DNA from: Doryteuthis pealeii
Taxonomy: Eukaryota > Mollusca > Cephalopoda > Myopsida > Loliginidae
Direction of reading: 5' to 3'
DNA: 64,000 bases
Assembly: GCA_023376005.1 (NCBI GenBank)
Contig: CM042157.1
Location: forward strand, 54,346,512 to 54,410,511
The notes under the pieces were generated by a model. It was given only the letters and a program-made list of their open reading frames with translations, had not been told where the DNA came from and did no database searches. This document shows positions 43,140 through 53,861 of this stretch, in pieces (positions within the stretch are counted from its first letter, which is position 1; every line of letters begins with the position of its first letter). The translations under genes were made by a program, and so were the position numbers.

Positions 43140-43640
43140 CTGAGAAAAAAGGGAGATGCACCACGCATGCACACACATACACACAAGTGTATGGTTTTTC
43201 CCAAAAGTACCAATAGAGAAACCATTATTTTTTTTTCTTCTTTTCTTCTAAGCAGATTCCTTTTTGGAAATCTTTCGTTCTTCACAAGTCGAATGGAAAA
43301 GAGAAAGCGGAAAACTGGTCATAAAAAGAAGAAGAAGAAGAAGAAAGATTGTATTGTGTGAGAAAGAAGGCTTTTCTCAGTGGGTCAAATTACACTCAAT
43401 AAAGAGGTTGAACATCCCTTGCTGTCTTAAACAGAGAAGACATTAAGATGTTCTAATGTAATGGAAACATTGGACAACCCATGAGATTAGAAACACTGCA
43501 TAGAATTGTGTAAATAATGGCTTTGCTAGACTGATGGTCAGTCTTGCATTTTTAATGACTTTGCTCTAAGACATGTGAATAAGTGAATAATTAGTCAGTA
43601 TTTGGTCTTATTTTAGTAAATAGAATCAAACAGTTTGTAT
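43140..43640. other. Unassigned DNA, (GAA)n at 43327-43345
   Basis: No gene recognised. Confidence 0.4.
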
Positions 43641-43641
43641 T

Positions 43642-43888
43642 TACCCAACCCCTCTGCATTATATGACAGAAGGTCATTTTTAAGCAGAGTTCAATAGGTT
43701 TAAATTCAGTTTTAAGAACCCAGTCTGCCATACTATTACCCCATAGCTGGAGAGAGAATTGTTGGATTCATACCTTTCCCAAGTAAGAATATTAGTTTTA
43801 TATGAAATGCAAACAGCCTCATCCAGGATTTGAACTCTGGCTACTGTGTCCATTTCCTGTGACAATAATTATAACACCACAAGCACAT
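43642..43888 (-). mobile_element. SINE family B, full length
   Basis: Tail TTTACCCAACCCCTCTGCAT, AAGAACCCAGTCTGCCATAC, ACCTTTCCCAAGTAAGAATA, and head ATTTGAACTCTGGC (B-box) ... ATTATAACACCACAAGCA (A-box side). About 247 bp. Confidence 0.9.
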
Positions 43889-43889
43889 T

Positions 43890-44815
43890 AAAATGGTGTT
43901 GTAAAATCTAAAACAGAATAGGAACCCATTTTTGAACATCTGAATTTTCCTGTTTAATATAAAAAATGCAGTGATCCAAAAGTAAAATGCATAAACCTAC
44001 AAATTGCTGACTGATGGATTTGCACTTAGAATTGGAATCCCAGGAAAATTCTAAGCTTTAATTAATATCAGCAAATAATGTATGAATGAATATCTGAATT
44101 AATTTTTTAAGTCCTTTAATTCATACCGTAAATAATGGTCCTAAGCATGTTTTTTTAATGCTTTATGATGATTGACATTCCTAATTACATTACCAGGACA
44201 ACATTTTAGTTTTAACATTCCCCAATATTCTTTACTAAAATTAATTTTTTTTCAAATCATTATTTGATGAATTCATAGAGACATGAAATATCATAATATA
44301 TACTTCACCAAAATTTGTTTTTTATGTTTTATTATTTTACACACACACACACACATGTATAGAAATGTCTGTGTGTGTAAATAGTTAGTTGATTAAATGT
44401 AATTTATAATAGATATGTAATATACATATAATTTATTATAATTATATATCATCTTATTCAAAAATATTACTATTATTTTGTTTATGATGTATATGATATA
44501 TTTGCATTTAATAATAGCATGATTGAGTAGTCTGCTACTAAACCATCTGTTGAGGAGTGTGGCCAAGCCCAAAAAATCACATTCAGAGAGGTCAAACTCT
44601 GAGATAGAGGTTCATTTGGTCTGTTTCAATAAGTTGTACCAACACTTATTCTCAACACTTCCAAAAAGTATGGCTGGTCCTATACAAGCTCTCACCATTA
44701 TAATGAAATCATCTGTATTGGTTGCCTTGAACCTCAGCCAGTTCTGTATTTCATCATCAAAGCATCAGGTCATCTAGCGAGAGAGAGTAAAGGTGATTAG
44801 AACAGGTAAAGAATG
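43890..44815. other. AT-rich DNA; 84-aa frame of unknown nature
   Basis: Open frame 44523-44777 (+) has no domain I recognise; base composition is a little richer than its surroundings and it may be the untranslated part of the LINE that follows. (CA)n at 44341-44356. Confidence 0.35.
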
Positions 44816-45009
44816 TTACTGTTTGTCTAACTGGTACTTTACACAGTGGCAACCATTGGATCATAGCTGTTCATTTACAAACCAATGAGCAACTATGCAG
44901 TTTATATCTACTAATGGTGACAAAACAGATCTATTTCAATGCAGCACTGCTTTCCCCTAAAAAATCAGTGGAGGGAGTGAGTAAAAGAGCCCTGAGCATT
45001 ACTTACTCA

Positions 45010-45600
45010 TATCTCAACTTGGCAGTCGGCTGCAGCTGTCTGGTTATCTAGTCCTAACAGAAAAGCTAATAAATTCAACCTTGGAATTTGCGAATGCTCC
45101 AAGACAATGACACCACTCCAGAATGAAAAATGGTGCTTATCTTTCTCAAGTGGCAGAAATACAACATCGATATTTCTACCCTCAAGTGAAACTCGTCTTT
45201 CAGGGTCATCACAGTTAACAGAAATAAAGGGTGGATATATATTGTTTTAGATTGGCAAAAGTAAAAAGAACAGTCGCCTATCAGGTGTTAGTATTGCCAT
45301 AAAATCTGTGCTTGCAAAATCCTTCTCTTCCAAAATGTATCTCAGATTGTATCATGACACTAACCCTTGACCTAGTTAACAACTCTTCTCTCACTCTTGT
45401 GAACTGTTATGCCCCATGTCTTGACCCGAGCAGGAAAAAGATGAATTTTATGACCCTTTGCATGCAGTCATCTCCAGTATCCAACACCAGGATAAACTGG
45501 TCATAATGGTGGATTTTAATGCCCAGGCTGGAGTCAACCATCATACATGGTCTGGTGTCTAATACCTTTCACAAGAATTATTTTGATCTGTGGATTCCCA
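45010..45600 (+). pseudogene. LINE family D, AP-type endonuclease domain (broken)
   Basis: Joined across shifts the + strand reads NLGI.NVRTLQDNDT-like start, QKYNIDI...ALS-ETR-like region, a well-preserved PSLPKCISDCIMTLTLDLVN and SLTLVNCYAPCLDPSRKK, then DKLVIMVDFNAQAG and VNHHTWSGV. The NCYAP and (G)DFNA motifs are those of the apurinic-like endonuclease of non-LTR retrotransposons. The G of GDFNA is V here. Many stops. Confidence 0.85.
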
Positions 45601-45759
45601 CAGTAAGACATAAGTACAATATTTGAGGCATAGAAATCTTCCTTATGTGATCTCAATTGAAATGTCAATCAATTGAAAGATGATAGAACTCAAAGATCCT
45701 CATTAATAACCTGTTTCATGACAGGAAGAGATCAGATACTGAGTCAAACTGAAGAAAAA

Positions 45760-46025
45760 AAAAACTAATAGCTCTTGGTATACCTGTTGATACAATTGAA
45801 CAAGTTGCTCACAATTCATAAGGATTGGAGAGAAAAATTCTATAAAACCTTCAAGAAGTTTGATAAAATCTCCAGCATCTCAGAGTATTGAGAGAGAAGC
45901 CGAAAGCTCAATCGGTCAGGCTAGCTACTTCATCTAACAACTCTGCTGCATGCACTATCTGTGGACTTGTATGCAAATTTATAGCTGGTTTGAAATATTA
46001 TACGAGATAAACATCTGAACTGATG
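45760..46025 (+). pseudogene. LINE C-terminal zinc-finger fragment
   Basis: Broken frames give LAHNS.GLERKIL and CTICGLVCKFIAGLKYYT, matching the WR..., CxxCGRVCKSxAGLxSHxR end of LINE ORF2; both His of the finger are lost. It follows the endonuclease fragment, so either an internal deletion of one LINE or two fragments side by side. Confidence 0.6.
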
Positions 46026-46046
46026 AAAGCTCTGGGCCCTCATACA

Positions 46047-46092
<46 letters not shown>
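46047..46092. repeat. (CA)n microsatellite
   Basis: About 23 CA units; another at 46290-46312. Confidence 0.95.
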
Positions 46093-46094
<2 letters not shown>

Positions 46095-46314
46095 ATATAT
46101 ATGTATTCACACACAATATTTTTCAAATATAAAATAGGATAACACACCATTCTAAATTTTACATTGCTATCCTATTCTATACTTAAAAGATTCTGCGATA
46201 TTGCTCTGAATTTTCTTGGAAAGAGCACTGTAAAGTTTTTATGGATTAAAAACTCTTTTAGCATTAAAATTTAATCATATTTATAATCACACACACACAC
46301 ACACACACACACAG

Positions 46315-46592
46315 CCCTCTGCACAAGCAGGATTTGACACAAGGTCAATTTTTAAGTGGTGTTTAACAGGTTTGAATTCAGAGTTTTCCTTCTCCTAAAC
46401 TGGTTACCATATTAAGATTAAGGAGCCCACTCTGCCCTACTATTTTACTCTTTGCTAGAGAGTGAATAGTTGGATCCATACCTTTTCCAAGTAAGTGTAT
46501 TAGCGCTATGTGAAATATAAACAGCTTGTTTCAGATTTGAACTCGAATTATCATGTCTATTTCTTATGACCATAACCATTACACAACCCATA
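46315..46592 (-). mobile_element. SINE family B, full length
   Basis: CACAAGGTCAATTTTTAAGT, GAATTCAGAGTTTTCCTTCT, GGAGCCCACTCTGCCCTACT, ACCTTTTCCAAGTAAGTGTA, head GACCATAACCATTACACAACC. The longest B copy (~278 bp). Confidence 0.9.
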
Positions 46593-46641
46593 TATATATA
46601 TATATATATATGTAAAAATGGAAAAGGAATTGAATCCGACA

Positions 46642-46930
46642 ATATGAGGAAAAATGAGTAAAGAAAAAAAAGTAAATGGATAAAATGAATTTAATCGATA
46701 TCACATTAATCGATATCACTTACACATGTGTTTCGGTCAGTTTATGTATGTGAAAATATTTCGCACACATACAAGAATGATGATGAAGGTCGATTCTTGT
46801 ATGTGTGCGAAATATTTTCACACACATAAACTGACCGAAACACATGTGTAAGTGATATCGATTAATGTGATATCGATTAAATTCATTTTATCCATTTACT
46901 TTTCTTTTCTTTACTCATTTTTCCTCATAT
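46642..46930. mobile_element. Near-perfect 289-bp palindrome (foldback)
   Basis: Arms 46642-46778 and 46793-46930 are reverse complements over ~137 nt with one substitution (near 46747) and one 1-nt length difference in an A-run; loop is 14 nt. Arms contain two ATCGATATCA words. (TA)n on both sides (46590-46612, 46927-46952). No ORF. Confidence 0.95.
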
Positions 46931-46954
46931 ATGTATATATATATATATATATCA

Positions 46955-47535
46955 AACAGATGTACTGAACTACTAAAAATACTATTTTACTCATTTAAAA
47001 CTATTTTTCATAAGGGTAATTCTTCTTTTTGTGCCCTGACTTTCTTCAGTATTGGATTGCATAACTTTCACTTTCACTTTAAAAGTAAATGAAAATAATT
47101 TTTATAATTTAAGCAATAGAAAATTTTGTGGATTTGTTAATAAGTGTTGATATTTATAGACTTTCAATACTGCCTTCCACCATTTTTAATTCCATCAGTA
47201 TAATATCAAGTCGAGGAAAGTTGGTGTTTTTAATATAAAATATGCTAGTGTTTTAAGTATAGTCAAATTTTATGGAATTAAAAAGAAGGAAGAAAGCAAT
47301 TATTAGTTATGATTTCAATATTGCTGTAGTATTTTAATGAAAGTGAGTAAATTATTGTAATGAAATTGTCATGGAGAGAGCTGGTGTGCTAAGAATAAAT
47401 CTCATAACCTGGTTTGTCTGCTGACCTACATTGGGGAGAGGGGTTTAGGTTCCACTTAAATTAATTTATCTATCCTTTTCCACTCTTAGTGGACACACCC
47501 TGAGCATGAAGGTAGATAGGTAGTTAGCCGATTAA
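46955..47535. other. AT-rich DNA, no gene seen
   Basis: No feature recognised. Confidence 0.45.
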
Positions 47536-47539
47536 TTTC

Positions 47540-48200
47540 TTAAATTTACATATTTTCAAAGCTGTAGAGTTTGATAACAAATGATATCTAATAACATTCA
47601 TTTTCACTTTAATGTTCCAGTAGAAATGATAATATAGTATCTTTAGTTTGGGTCCGGTTTAGTTGCTAAAGCATCAACCTAGGAATCACAAGGTTCTAGG
47701 TTTGATACTGATCCTCACCAATTAAGCGCAGTAATCTGATTTGTGCGGTAAAGCATCTGGGAGTTGATGGTAGGTGTGGCGCTCCACTTCAGCAGAACAA
47801 TCTTCCTGGTCTAGCGCAAGTTAAAAGGGGATAGACTCCTTCATTGTTCAGTGATGCTGATACTGATAATAGGCTACAGACTACTTTTTATCACTATCTT
47901 TAGTTTGGAGAAAAAAATATTGGTGGAAGTGTACTTATCTATGCGTGGAATTATATGTATTTTTTATCAATGCATATCATTACTATTGGAATTATTTTTC
48001 ACAATTTTAGTTGCTGGAATTCTGTTATTTATCTAAGTTTTTTGAGTCTAAAAATCTCATCTGTCCTTGTGCCTTATTTTAATCTTTTGACACCTTGCTC
48101 ATTTTAAGACACCATTTAAAAAATTTTTTTTTTACTTCACTGAGAAAATGAAGATACTTCTCCAAAGAAATGTTTGAACACTAAAATTTTAAAATTTTTC
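47540..48200 (+). repeat. Duplicated segment, copy 1 (contains SINE A)
   Basis: Aligns along its length with 48355-48765 (shared GGAATTATTTTTCACAAT, TTAGTTGCTGG, ACTTCTCCAAAGAAATGTTT, GAACACTAAAATTT). Its left part is palindromic MITE family P. Confidence 0.8.
47652..47894 (+). mobile_element. SINE family A with 14-bp target duplication
   Basis: 243-bp element with head GGTCCGGTTTAGTTGCTAAA, B-box GGTTTGATACT, body GGAGTTGATGGTAGGTGTGG, GTCTAGCGCAAGTTAAAAGG, tail ACTACTTTTTA. Flanked by TATCTTTAGTTTGG at 47638-47651 and 47895-47908. The empty site is present once in the paralogous segment at ~48439-48452. Confidence 0.95.
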
Positions 48201-48354
48201 ATGCACAAGTTAAAATATGGGTTCTTAGGTAATAAAGATTTACTTAAAAAATGAAATGAGTTTCCATGTTTATAATTTAATTAAGAACTAACAAAGATGG
48301 ACATGGAGGGAGATAATGCCAGAGAGAAAAGCGCTGAGAATTCAATACGGCCAT

Positions 48355-48765
48355 CAATGAAGCTAAGAAGATATAAAATATACCTAATAACATTTGTTTT
48401 GACTCTAATATTCCAGTAGAAATAATACAATATTTGTATCTTTAGTTTGGAAGAAAATGAACTTTTTATTAAAAAATATTGGAGTGGAATTATATGTGTG
48501 TTTTTATTGATGCACGTAACATGCATCAATTGGAATTATTTTTCACAATCTTAGTTGCTGGGATTCTGTTATTCGTAATTTTTTTTAGACTAAAAATTTC
48601 ATTTTTACTTCTGCCTTATTTTAAGCTTTTAACGCTTCACTCAAAAAAAGAAAAAAAGAATGGTGTCTTAAAACAGACACTATATTTTTTCTTTTTTTCT
48701 TTCAGAGAAAATGATGATACTTCTCCAAAGAAATGTTTGAACACTAAAATTTAAAAATTTTTAAC
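48355..48765 (+). repeat. Duplicated segment, copy 2 (empty site)
   Basis: See copy 1. Here GTATCTTTAGTTTGGAAG is uninterrupted. Confidence 0.8.
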
Positions 48766-48769
48766 ATAA

Positions 48770-49440
48770 AACAATAAAAGTCAACTTTGAACTGTTAAAA
48801 AAGAAAAAAAAAAGAATTTTAAAATTCTCAAAACTGGATTAACAGGAATTTAGTCGTGAAAAATGCGTGTCTGTATATGCAACATCTTCATCTATTCAAT
48901 GAGATGTATTTGTGTGTATGTGCAACTTTCTGTGTGCATATACGTCTGGGTGTGCGTCGTCGTCGGCTGCCTTGGAATGAGGTGAGACGTGAATCTAAAA
49001 TTCCTGAATGTAACGTCGCAGGATTATTCATTAGATGTCTGCAAGTGTGAACTTTGCCTGCTCTTCTTCCCGACAAGAGAAGGGAAGAAATGCATGCATA
49101 ACATTTCATTGGAGACTACTTGGAACTGGGCAACATCACTCCTCCTCCACCTTCTCCTTTTCTAGACGCTATGTGTGTACATGTCTGTGTGTCTTGCTCT
49201 CTCAGTTTCTGTCTTCTGCACTCATGTATTAATGTGTATGCGTAAATGTATTCTTTAATAAGGATGTGTGCATCTTTATATTGACTTTTTATCCATTGAA
49301 TATGTCAGAGATTTTGCTTTAAGAGTGTATGTATTTCTTTAAAGACATTTTTTTACCGACTTTGTTTTTGTTTACTGGTCTTTAATTATTAAGTTAAATG
49401 CATAAGTTTGGGTTTTTTTAATTTTTTAATTTTATTTAAT
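48770..49440. other. Unassigned DNA, no gene supported
   Basis: 48930-49110 has unusually many CG dinucleotides for the region (TGCGTCGTCGTCGGCTGCC), with overlapping frames on both strands but no domain or splice signals that I can defend. Confidence 0.4.
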
Positions 49441-49445
49441 AAATG

Positions 49446-49705
49446 TAGCTCAGTTGGTAGAGTGTTTGGCTGGAAATCCCAAGGTTTCTGGTTCAATACC
49501 GACCCTCGCCAACTCAGCGTATGAGTAGCACAGGCATCTGTGCGGTTATGTAAGGAGCTGATAGTAGGTATGGTGCTCTGCCTCAGATGCTAAAAAACAA
49601 TCTCCTTGGTCTAGCGCAAATGAAAAGGGGATAGACTCACTCACTGTCTGGCTGATACCAAATTCAGGCCACCCTGACGACTTTACCTTTTATTGTTTTG
49701 TCAAA
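49446..49705 (+). mobile_element. SINE family A, full length
   Basis: Head TAGCTCAGTTGGTAGAGTGT (A-box) and GGTTCAATACC (B-box), still very tRNA-like; body TCAGATGCTAAAAAACAATC, GTCTAGCGCAAATGAAAAGG, tail GGCCACCCTGACGACTTTAC. Confidence 0.9.
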
Positions 49706-49734
49706 ATCTCATGAAATTGGTTTTAGTTTATTTG

Positions 49735-49945
49735 TTTAATGATATATCAACCTTTGTGGGTTATTTAAAGCCAAAGCCATCTTTATACAAGAGCAGTTGT
49801 GGTATTTTCTAACCCATAGTGGAGGGGATCATAACTCTCCTAAGGGTAATAGTCAAAAAATGAATGTAATAGTGTAACTTAAGTTTGAAATTGTTTACTA
49901 TAATATCACAGTCCAACATGTTATGCACCATGCCACATGTACTAC
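49735..49945 (-). mobile_element. tRNA-derived SINE family H, copy 1
   Basis: Read on the minus strand: head ATGGTGCATAACATGTTGGA with a degenerate B-box, body ending in TTTAAATAACCCACAAAGG, a tail block related to the family C end. Paralogue at 50755-50960. Confidence 0.65.
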
Positions 49946-50084
49946 CAATCTTATATGAAATGTAGTCATTACTAGCATCACTTACCTGTATTGCATACAA
50001 CTTTTTAAGATAGTTACTGATGTTCATAAGTTGGATACTATGACTTAGGAGGAACAATTTAGACCAAAACAAAAATGTAATCTA

Positions 50085-50445
50085 GTTCTGGAGATCTGGG
50101 AAAGTATGGAGTGCCCCTTCATTGCCATTACATTCAGGTTCACTTTGATCCAGGTTTGAATTCAGCATTTTCTTTCTAGACCAGCTGCCATACCAGTCCA
50201 CCTTACAACATACCCATAGATAGAGGTAAAATAACTGGATGCATACCTTTCCTAAGAGTATTAGTTCTATATGAAATGTAAATGGCCTCATCCATTATTT
50301 GAACTCTGTTTGTCATGACCATTTCCTAAAAAAAGACAACTTCACAAAAAATATAAATATAAATGTATGATGAATGCAGTTTCCTAGTTTATCGGTATAA
50401 AATAACCCTAGACAGATTGACATGCTGTTAAAATCAATCAAGTAA
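50085..50445 (+). mobile_element. Family C retroposon split by SINE B
   Basis: 50085-50150 (AGTTCTGGAGATCTGGGAAA, CATTGCCATTACATTCAGG) resumes at 50330 (GACAACTTCACAAAAAATAT ... GACATGCTGTTAAAATCAAT). Confidence 0.8.
50152..50328 (-). mobile_element. SINE family B nested in family C
   Basis: GGTTTGAATTCAGCATTTTC, ACCTTTCCTAAGAGTATTAG, ATTTGAACTCTGTTTGTCAT. Confidence 0.8.
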
Positions 50446-50754
50446 TCTGTGGGATGTAGACTGTTTTCATTCTGCTGTCCATACTCAGAGGATATATTAT
50501 ATTGGTTAATATTACTTACTTTCTATACCTTGAGCTCAAATAACTTTAATATTTCCAGCAGATCACTTCCTTCTTTATAGTATGAGTTTACTTACATTAG
50601 TTCTTCTGAGTCCTTACATTCTCAAGAGTCATCAAACTTATTGGCTCAATATATGATGAGATGTAGTTGATAGATAAAGTGGATTTTTATCTCAATTTCT
50701 GCAATTGGCAATTATCATCCTTATTCACTGATGTACTCATCTTTGGTATGGTTT

Positions 50755-50960
50755 ATTTGTTTAATGACATGTCAAACTTTGTGGGTTATTTAATGCCAAA
50801 ACCATCCATGTACAAGAACAGTAGTGGTACTATAGCTAGAGAGATGAAGGTGTTCATACCTTTCCCAAGAGTATTAGTCTGAAAGTGAACATAATAGTGT
50901 AATTGGAGTTTGAACTCACTTACTATAATGTCCATCATATTAGTCACTATGCCATGGGGA
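50755..50960 (-). mobile_element. tRNA-derived SINE family H, copy 2
   Basis: Minus strand: head CATGGCATAGTGACTAATAT (A-box-like), GAGTTCAAACTCC (B-box-like), body TACTCTTGGGAAAGGTATGA, end TTAAATAACCCACAAAGTTT. Better preserved than copy 1. Confidence 0.75.
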
Positions 50961-51089
50961 TTCCCCTGGACTCATTTTTTTCTGTTGGCATATAAACAAA
51001 CCTGAAGATCCTATGTTGTAATTGTTATAATTCTATAATCAGAAATTGGTCTTTAACCTCCTTTATGTGTCCACCACGTACACGAAACT

Positions 51090-51280
51090 AAGGGTGAGGC
51101 TCCAGTTCTGGAGCATGTAGAGTCACCTCTTCATTGTGATTACTTGCAGGTCAACTGCTTTTAGATTGATAGTATCTATTTGGGTCTCATTTATATATAA
51201 TTAGTATTGTTGTTATTATTCCTAGGTCCAGAGTGGTATTACCTGGAGCCTCACCACCAGATGCAGTTTAGTGTCATACA
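51090..51280. mobile_element. Two family C fragments in inverted orientation
   Basis: 51092-51195 (+): GAGGCTCCAGTTCTGGAGCA ... 51225-51280 (-): GTCCAGAGTGGTATTACCTG and CCACCAGATGCAGTTTAGTG. Confidence 0.65.
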
Positions 51281-51285
51281 CAGGG

Positions 51286-51660
51286 AGTAGGCTTAGCATA
51301 ATAGTCATCATCATAGGAAATGAAATCAGTTGTCTAAATTTTTTAAATGAGGTTTCATAATTTTCATTTAAAAATGATGAGGACAACAGTCTGAAAAATC
51401 CAAATAGTACAAAATGAAATCAGTGACCTGAGTTCAAATCCTGGACATGGCTGTTTGCATTTCATATGACACTAATGCACTTGGGAAAAAAGAATCCATC
51501 CATTCTCCCTCCAGTAATGGGTAAAATATTATCTTTTGTAGGGTAACCAATCTATGAGAAGGAAAACTCTGAATTTAAACCAGTTGTACTCCACTTAAAA
51601 AATTGACCTTGTGTCACACCTGTTTGTGGCAGAGGGGTTGAGTAAATACATACCCATAAC
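51286..51660 (+). mobile_element. SINE family B, interrupted by an 81-bp insertion
   Basis: Head TAGTCATCATCATAGGAAAT, then the insertion, then GTGACCTGAGTTCAAATCCT and the complete body and tail (GGGTTGAGTAAATACATAC). Confidence 0.9.
51331..51411 (+). mobile_element. 5'-truncated SINE G tail with 13-bp target duplication
   Basis: AAATGAAATCAGT occurs at 51318-51330 and 51412-51424 around an 81-bp insert whose 3' half (AATGATGAGGACAACAGTCT) is the family G tail. Shows that family G moves by target-primed retrotransposition. Confidence 0.85.
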
Positions 51661-51664
51661 ACCC

Positions 51665-52210
51665 TTTTTTTTTCTTTTTTTTTTTTGTTTAGAAGTTCTT
51701 ACTCTCTGTGGAGAGTAATATATTCTTGTCCCATTGATAGGGGACTGCTATAATGAAAGTTGTCTGTAAGAATAAACCTATAGAAGGATTGAATAATTTG
51801 ACGGCACAGTTTGTGGCATTTCATGATTATTTGGTGTGTTCAATGGAATTTCACTGTACATGGGTCTATAAAAAAGATGAGTAAAGCGTGAGACAACAAG
51901 AATGTCGGTGTGCATGCATAACCATTTTCTTTATGTGTGCATGTGCTCGTATTGTCTTCTTTCTCTCGGGCAAGAGATTGTATCTTATATAACTCCTTTG
52001 TATTTAAGTACACAGTTCACAGAGGGTACACGTGTGCAGACAAAAACACGTCTTTCATAAATGCTAAAAAGAAGTCATCTTGAAAACTAAATATTTATAG
52101 GATGTACACATGAATAATTACTATCTCACTCTCACATACATCCAAGGACGGATTAGGGAGAGATATATATGTACATTTCAGTATATACAGTATTGCCCAT
52201 AAATTAGTAC
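51665..52210. other. Unassigned DNA, no gene seen
   Basis: No feature recognised. Confidence 0.4.
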
Positions 52211-52219
52211 ACACCTCTA

Positions 52220-52330
52220 CCAATTTTTTTAAACCAAAGTGAAACATTATACAACTGAAATGGATATCATTAGCTGTTATTTATTACCAAACTCTATAGC
52301 ATTGAAACTTTGTAACCAAAAATAATACGG
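52220..52330. mobile_element. MITE family P, half copy
   Basis: AAACCAAAGTGAAACATTAT, ACAACTGAAATGGATATCAT, TTATTACCAAACTCTATAGC. Confidence 0.65.
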
Positions 52331-52345
52331 CATAAATATATATAT

Positions 52346-52724
52346 AAAATCTCAAATAAAATATTATGGTACTAATTTCCTGTTACTATAGTTTCATGCA
52401 TATTATGCAATCCTCAGACAGTTAAATATTGAAAAAGTGGCTTGTTCAGCGTTTGTAAAATGTGAAGCCCGCTCACACGATAGAATATTATTACGCAAGA
52501 CATATTTAAAAACATAAACATACTTAGGTCTTAATGCATATGGTGTCCAGATGTTTAAAAAAAATTAAGATTAAAAATATGGGATTAATTATAGTTAATT
52601 GGTAAATAACATAAGAGAAATTTGTTTAAATGTCTACATTTGGAAACTAGTTCATTTCTTTTGTTCATATACATGAAACTATAGTAATGGGAAATTAGTA
52701 CCATAATATTTTATTTGAGATTTT
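52346..52724. mobile_element. TIR element, 379 bp
   Basis: Termini AAAATCTCAAATAAAATATT + ATGGTACTAATTTCC are identical on both sides; the ~57-bp TIRs differ at three positions. Interior has no ORF. Shares TTACTATAGTTTCATG with the 27045 MITE. Confidence 0.9.
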
Positions 52725-52786
52725 AAATTTACTCTGCTAATTGAACACTTTTATATGCACATATTTTCATATTTGCTATTCTCTAT

Positions 52787-52794
<8 letters not shown>

Positions 52795-52831
<37 letters not shown>
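52795..52831. repeat. (TA)n microsatellite
   Basis: About 18 TA units. Confidence 0.95.
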
Positions 52832-52833
<2 letters not shown>

Positions 52834-53067
52834 TCAGGCTGCTACATATTCATATTTTTAGTTACAGAGTTTTTATTCATAGCAACCGCTTTACCAATTA
52901 TAGGATGAAAGCAATTAATCTCTTGGAATCTTAAATCACATATATAACTCATCCTCTACTTTGTCTTTGATCTATCAGCACCATATTTGTTGTTGATTTT
53001 ATTCACAAATAGTGTCAATAGCATATGTTTTCCATTCTTTTTTTTTTCTTTCCTGGATTTGACATTA

Positions 53068-53270
53068 AAGGTGGTGAGGCTCCAGTTCTGGAGAATGTAG
53101 TGTATTCCTTAATTGCCATTATGTACACATCTACTCAGATCCAGACTGGTAGTACATGTTAAGGTCCCATCTATGGGTCAAATAGATCTATTTAAAAATT
53201 ATTAATGTTGGATTGGAATACTTGATACTATATAATTGTGTGTAACCAAATGATTACTATTATTATTGAC
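53068..53270 (+). mobile_element. Family C fragment
   Basis: GGTGGTGAGGCTCCAGTTCT, GTCCCATCTATGGGTCAAAT, then one VNTR-type unit. A family H/C-type tail AATAACCCATAAGAGGTTGA follows at 53366-53385. Confidence 0.75.
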
Positions 53271-53540
53271 AAAAAAGTGCAATTTAAAAAATTAAACAAA
53301 ATGATTGCAATGGAACATTGAAAATACAAATAATTATGATTTACAAATGAATAAAAATTAGGTATTAAATAACCCATAAGAGGTTGATACGCCATAAAAT
53401 AAAACAAACCCTCTTTTAAAAAATGAAGCCTTGTCAATCATCAGCTTTAATTACTAAAATTCTCATTTGTGTGTGTTATGTATATATATATTAATTTCAT
53501 AAATAGAGGAATTACATTGATAATTGATAATTGAATTAAT

Positions 53541-53861
53541 TGGGAAGTCGTTGTCCTGGAGGTGACCTTGTCCTCTGTAATCCTGCGATGGGCGTCAAGA
53601 CAAATATTAGTTAGGTGGCTGCACGTGAATTACCATTACCATTGACTAGATGATTTGGCATTCTCCGTTTGTGGCATGGGTTGGTGGCCCAGGTGTAGAG
53701 TTTCCGCTCTTCACTCTGTGGTCCACTGGTTCAATCTCTAGTGTCGGAGATTGTAGTATGCACTGCTGATGAGTCCAAAGGAGGTCGAAACAGCTGTCCA
53801 GTGCTCCGGATGTCGCACATGGTGTTTGCCAAGTTGTCTGGTCATGGTAATTTAATTCAAT

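Noticed and set aside
48856..49232. Overlapping 64-73-aa frames on both strands
   Set aside because: No splice sites, domains or conservation evidence; kept only as an unexplained CG-rich patch.
49446..49520. Functional tRNA gene
   Set aside because: A- and B-boxes are good, but the cloverleaf is not closed and the sequence continues into SINE A body; a SINE head.
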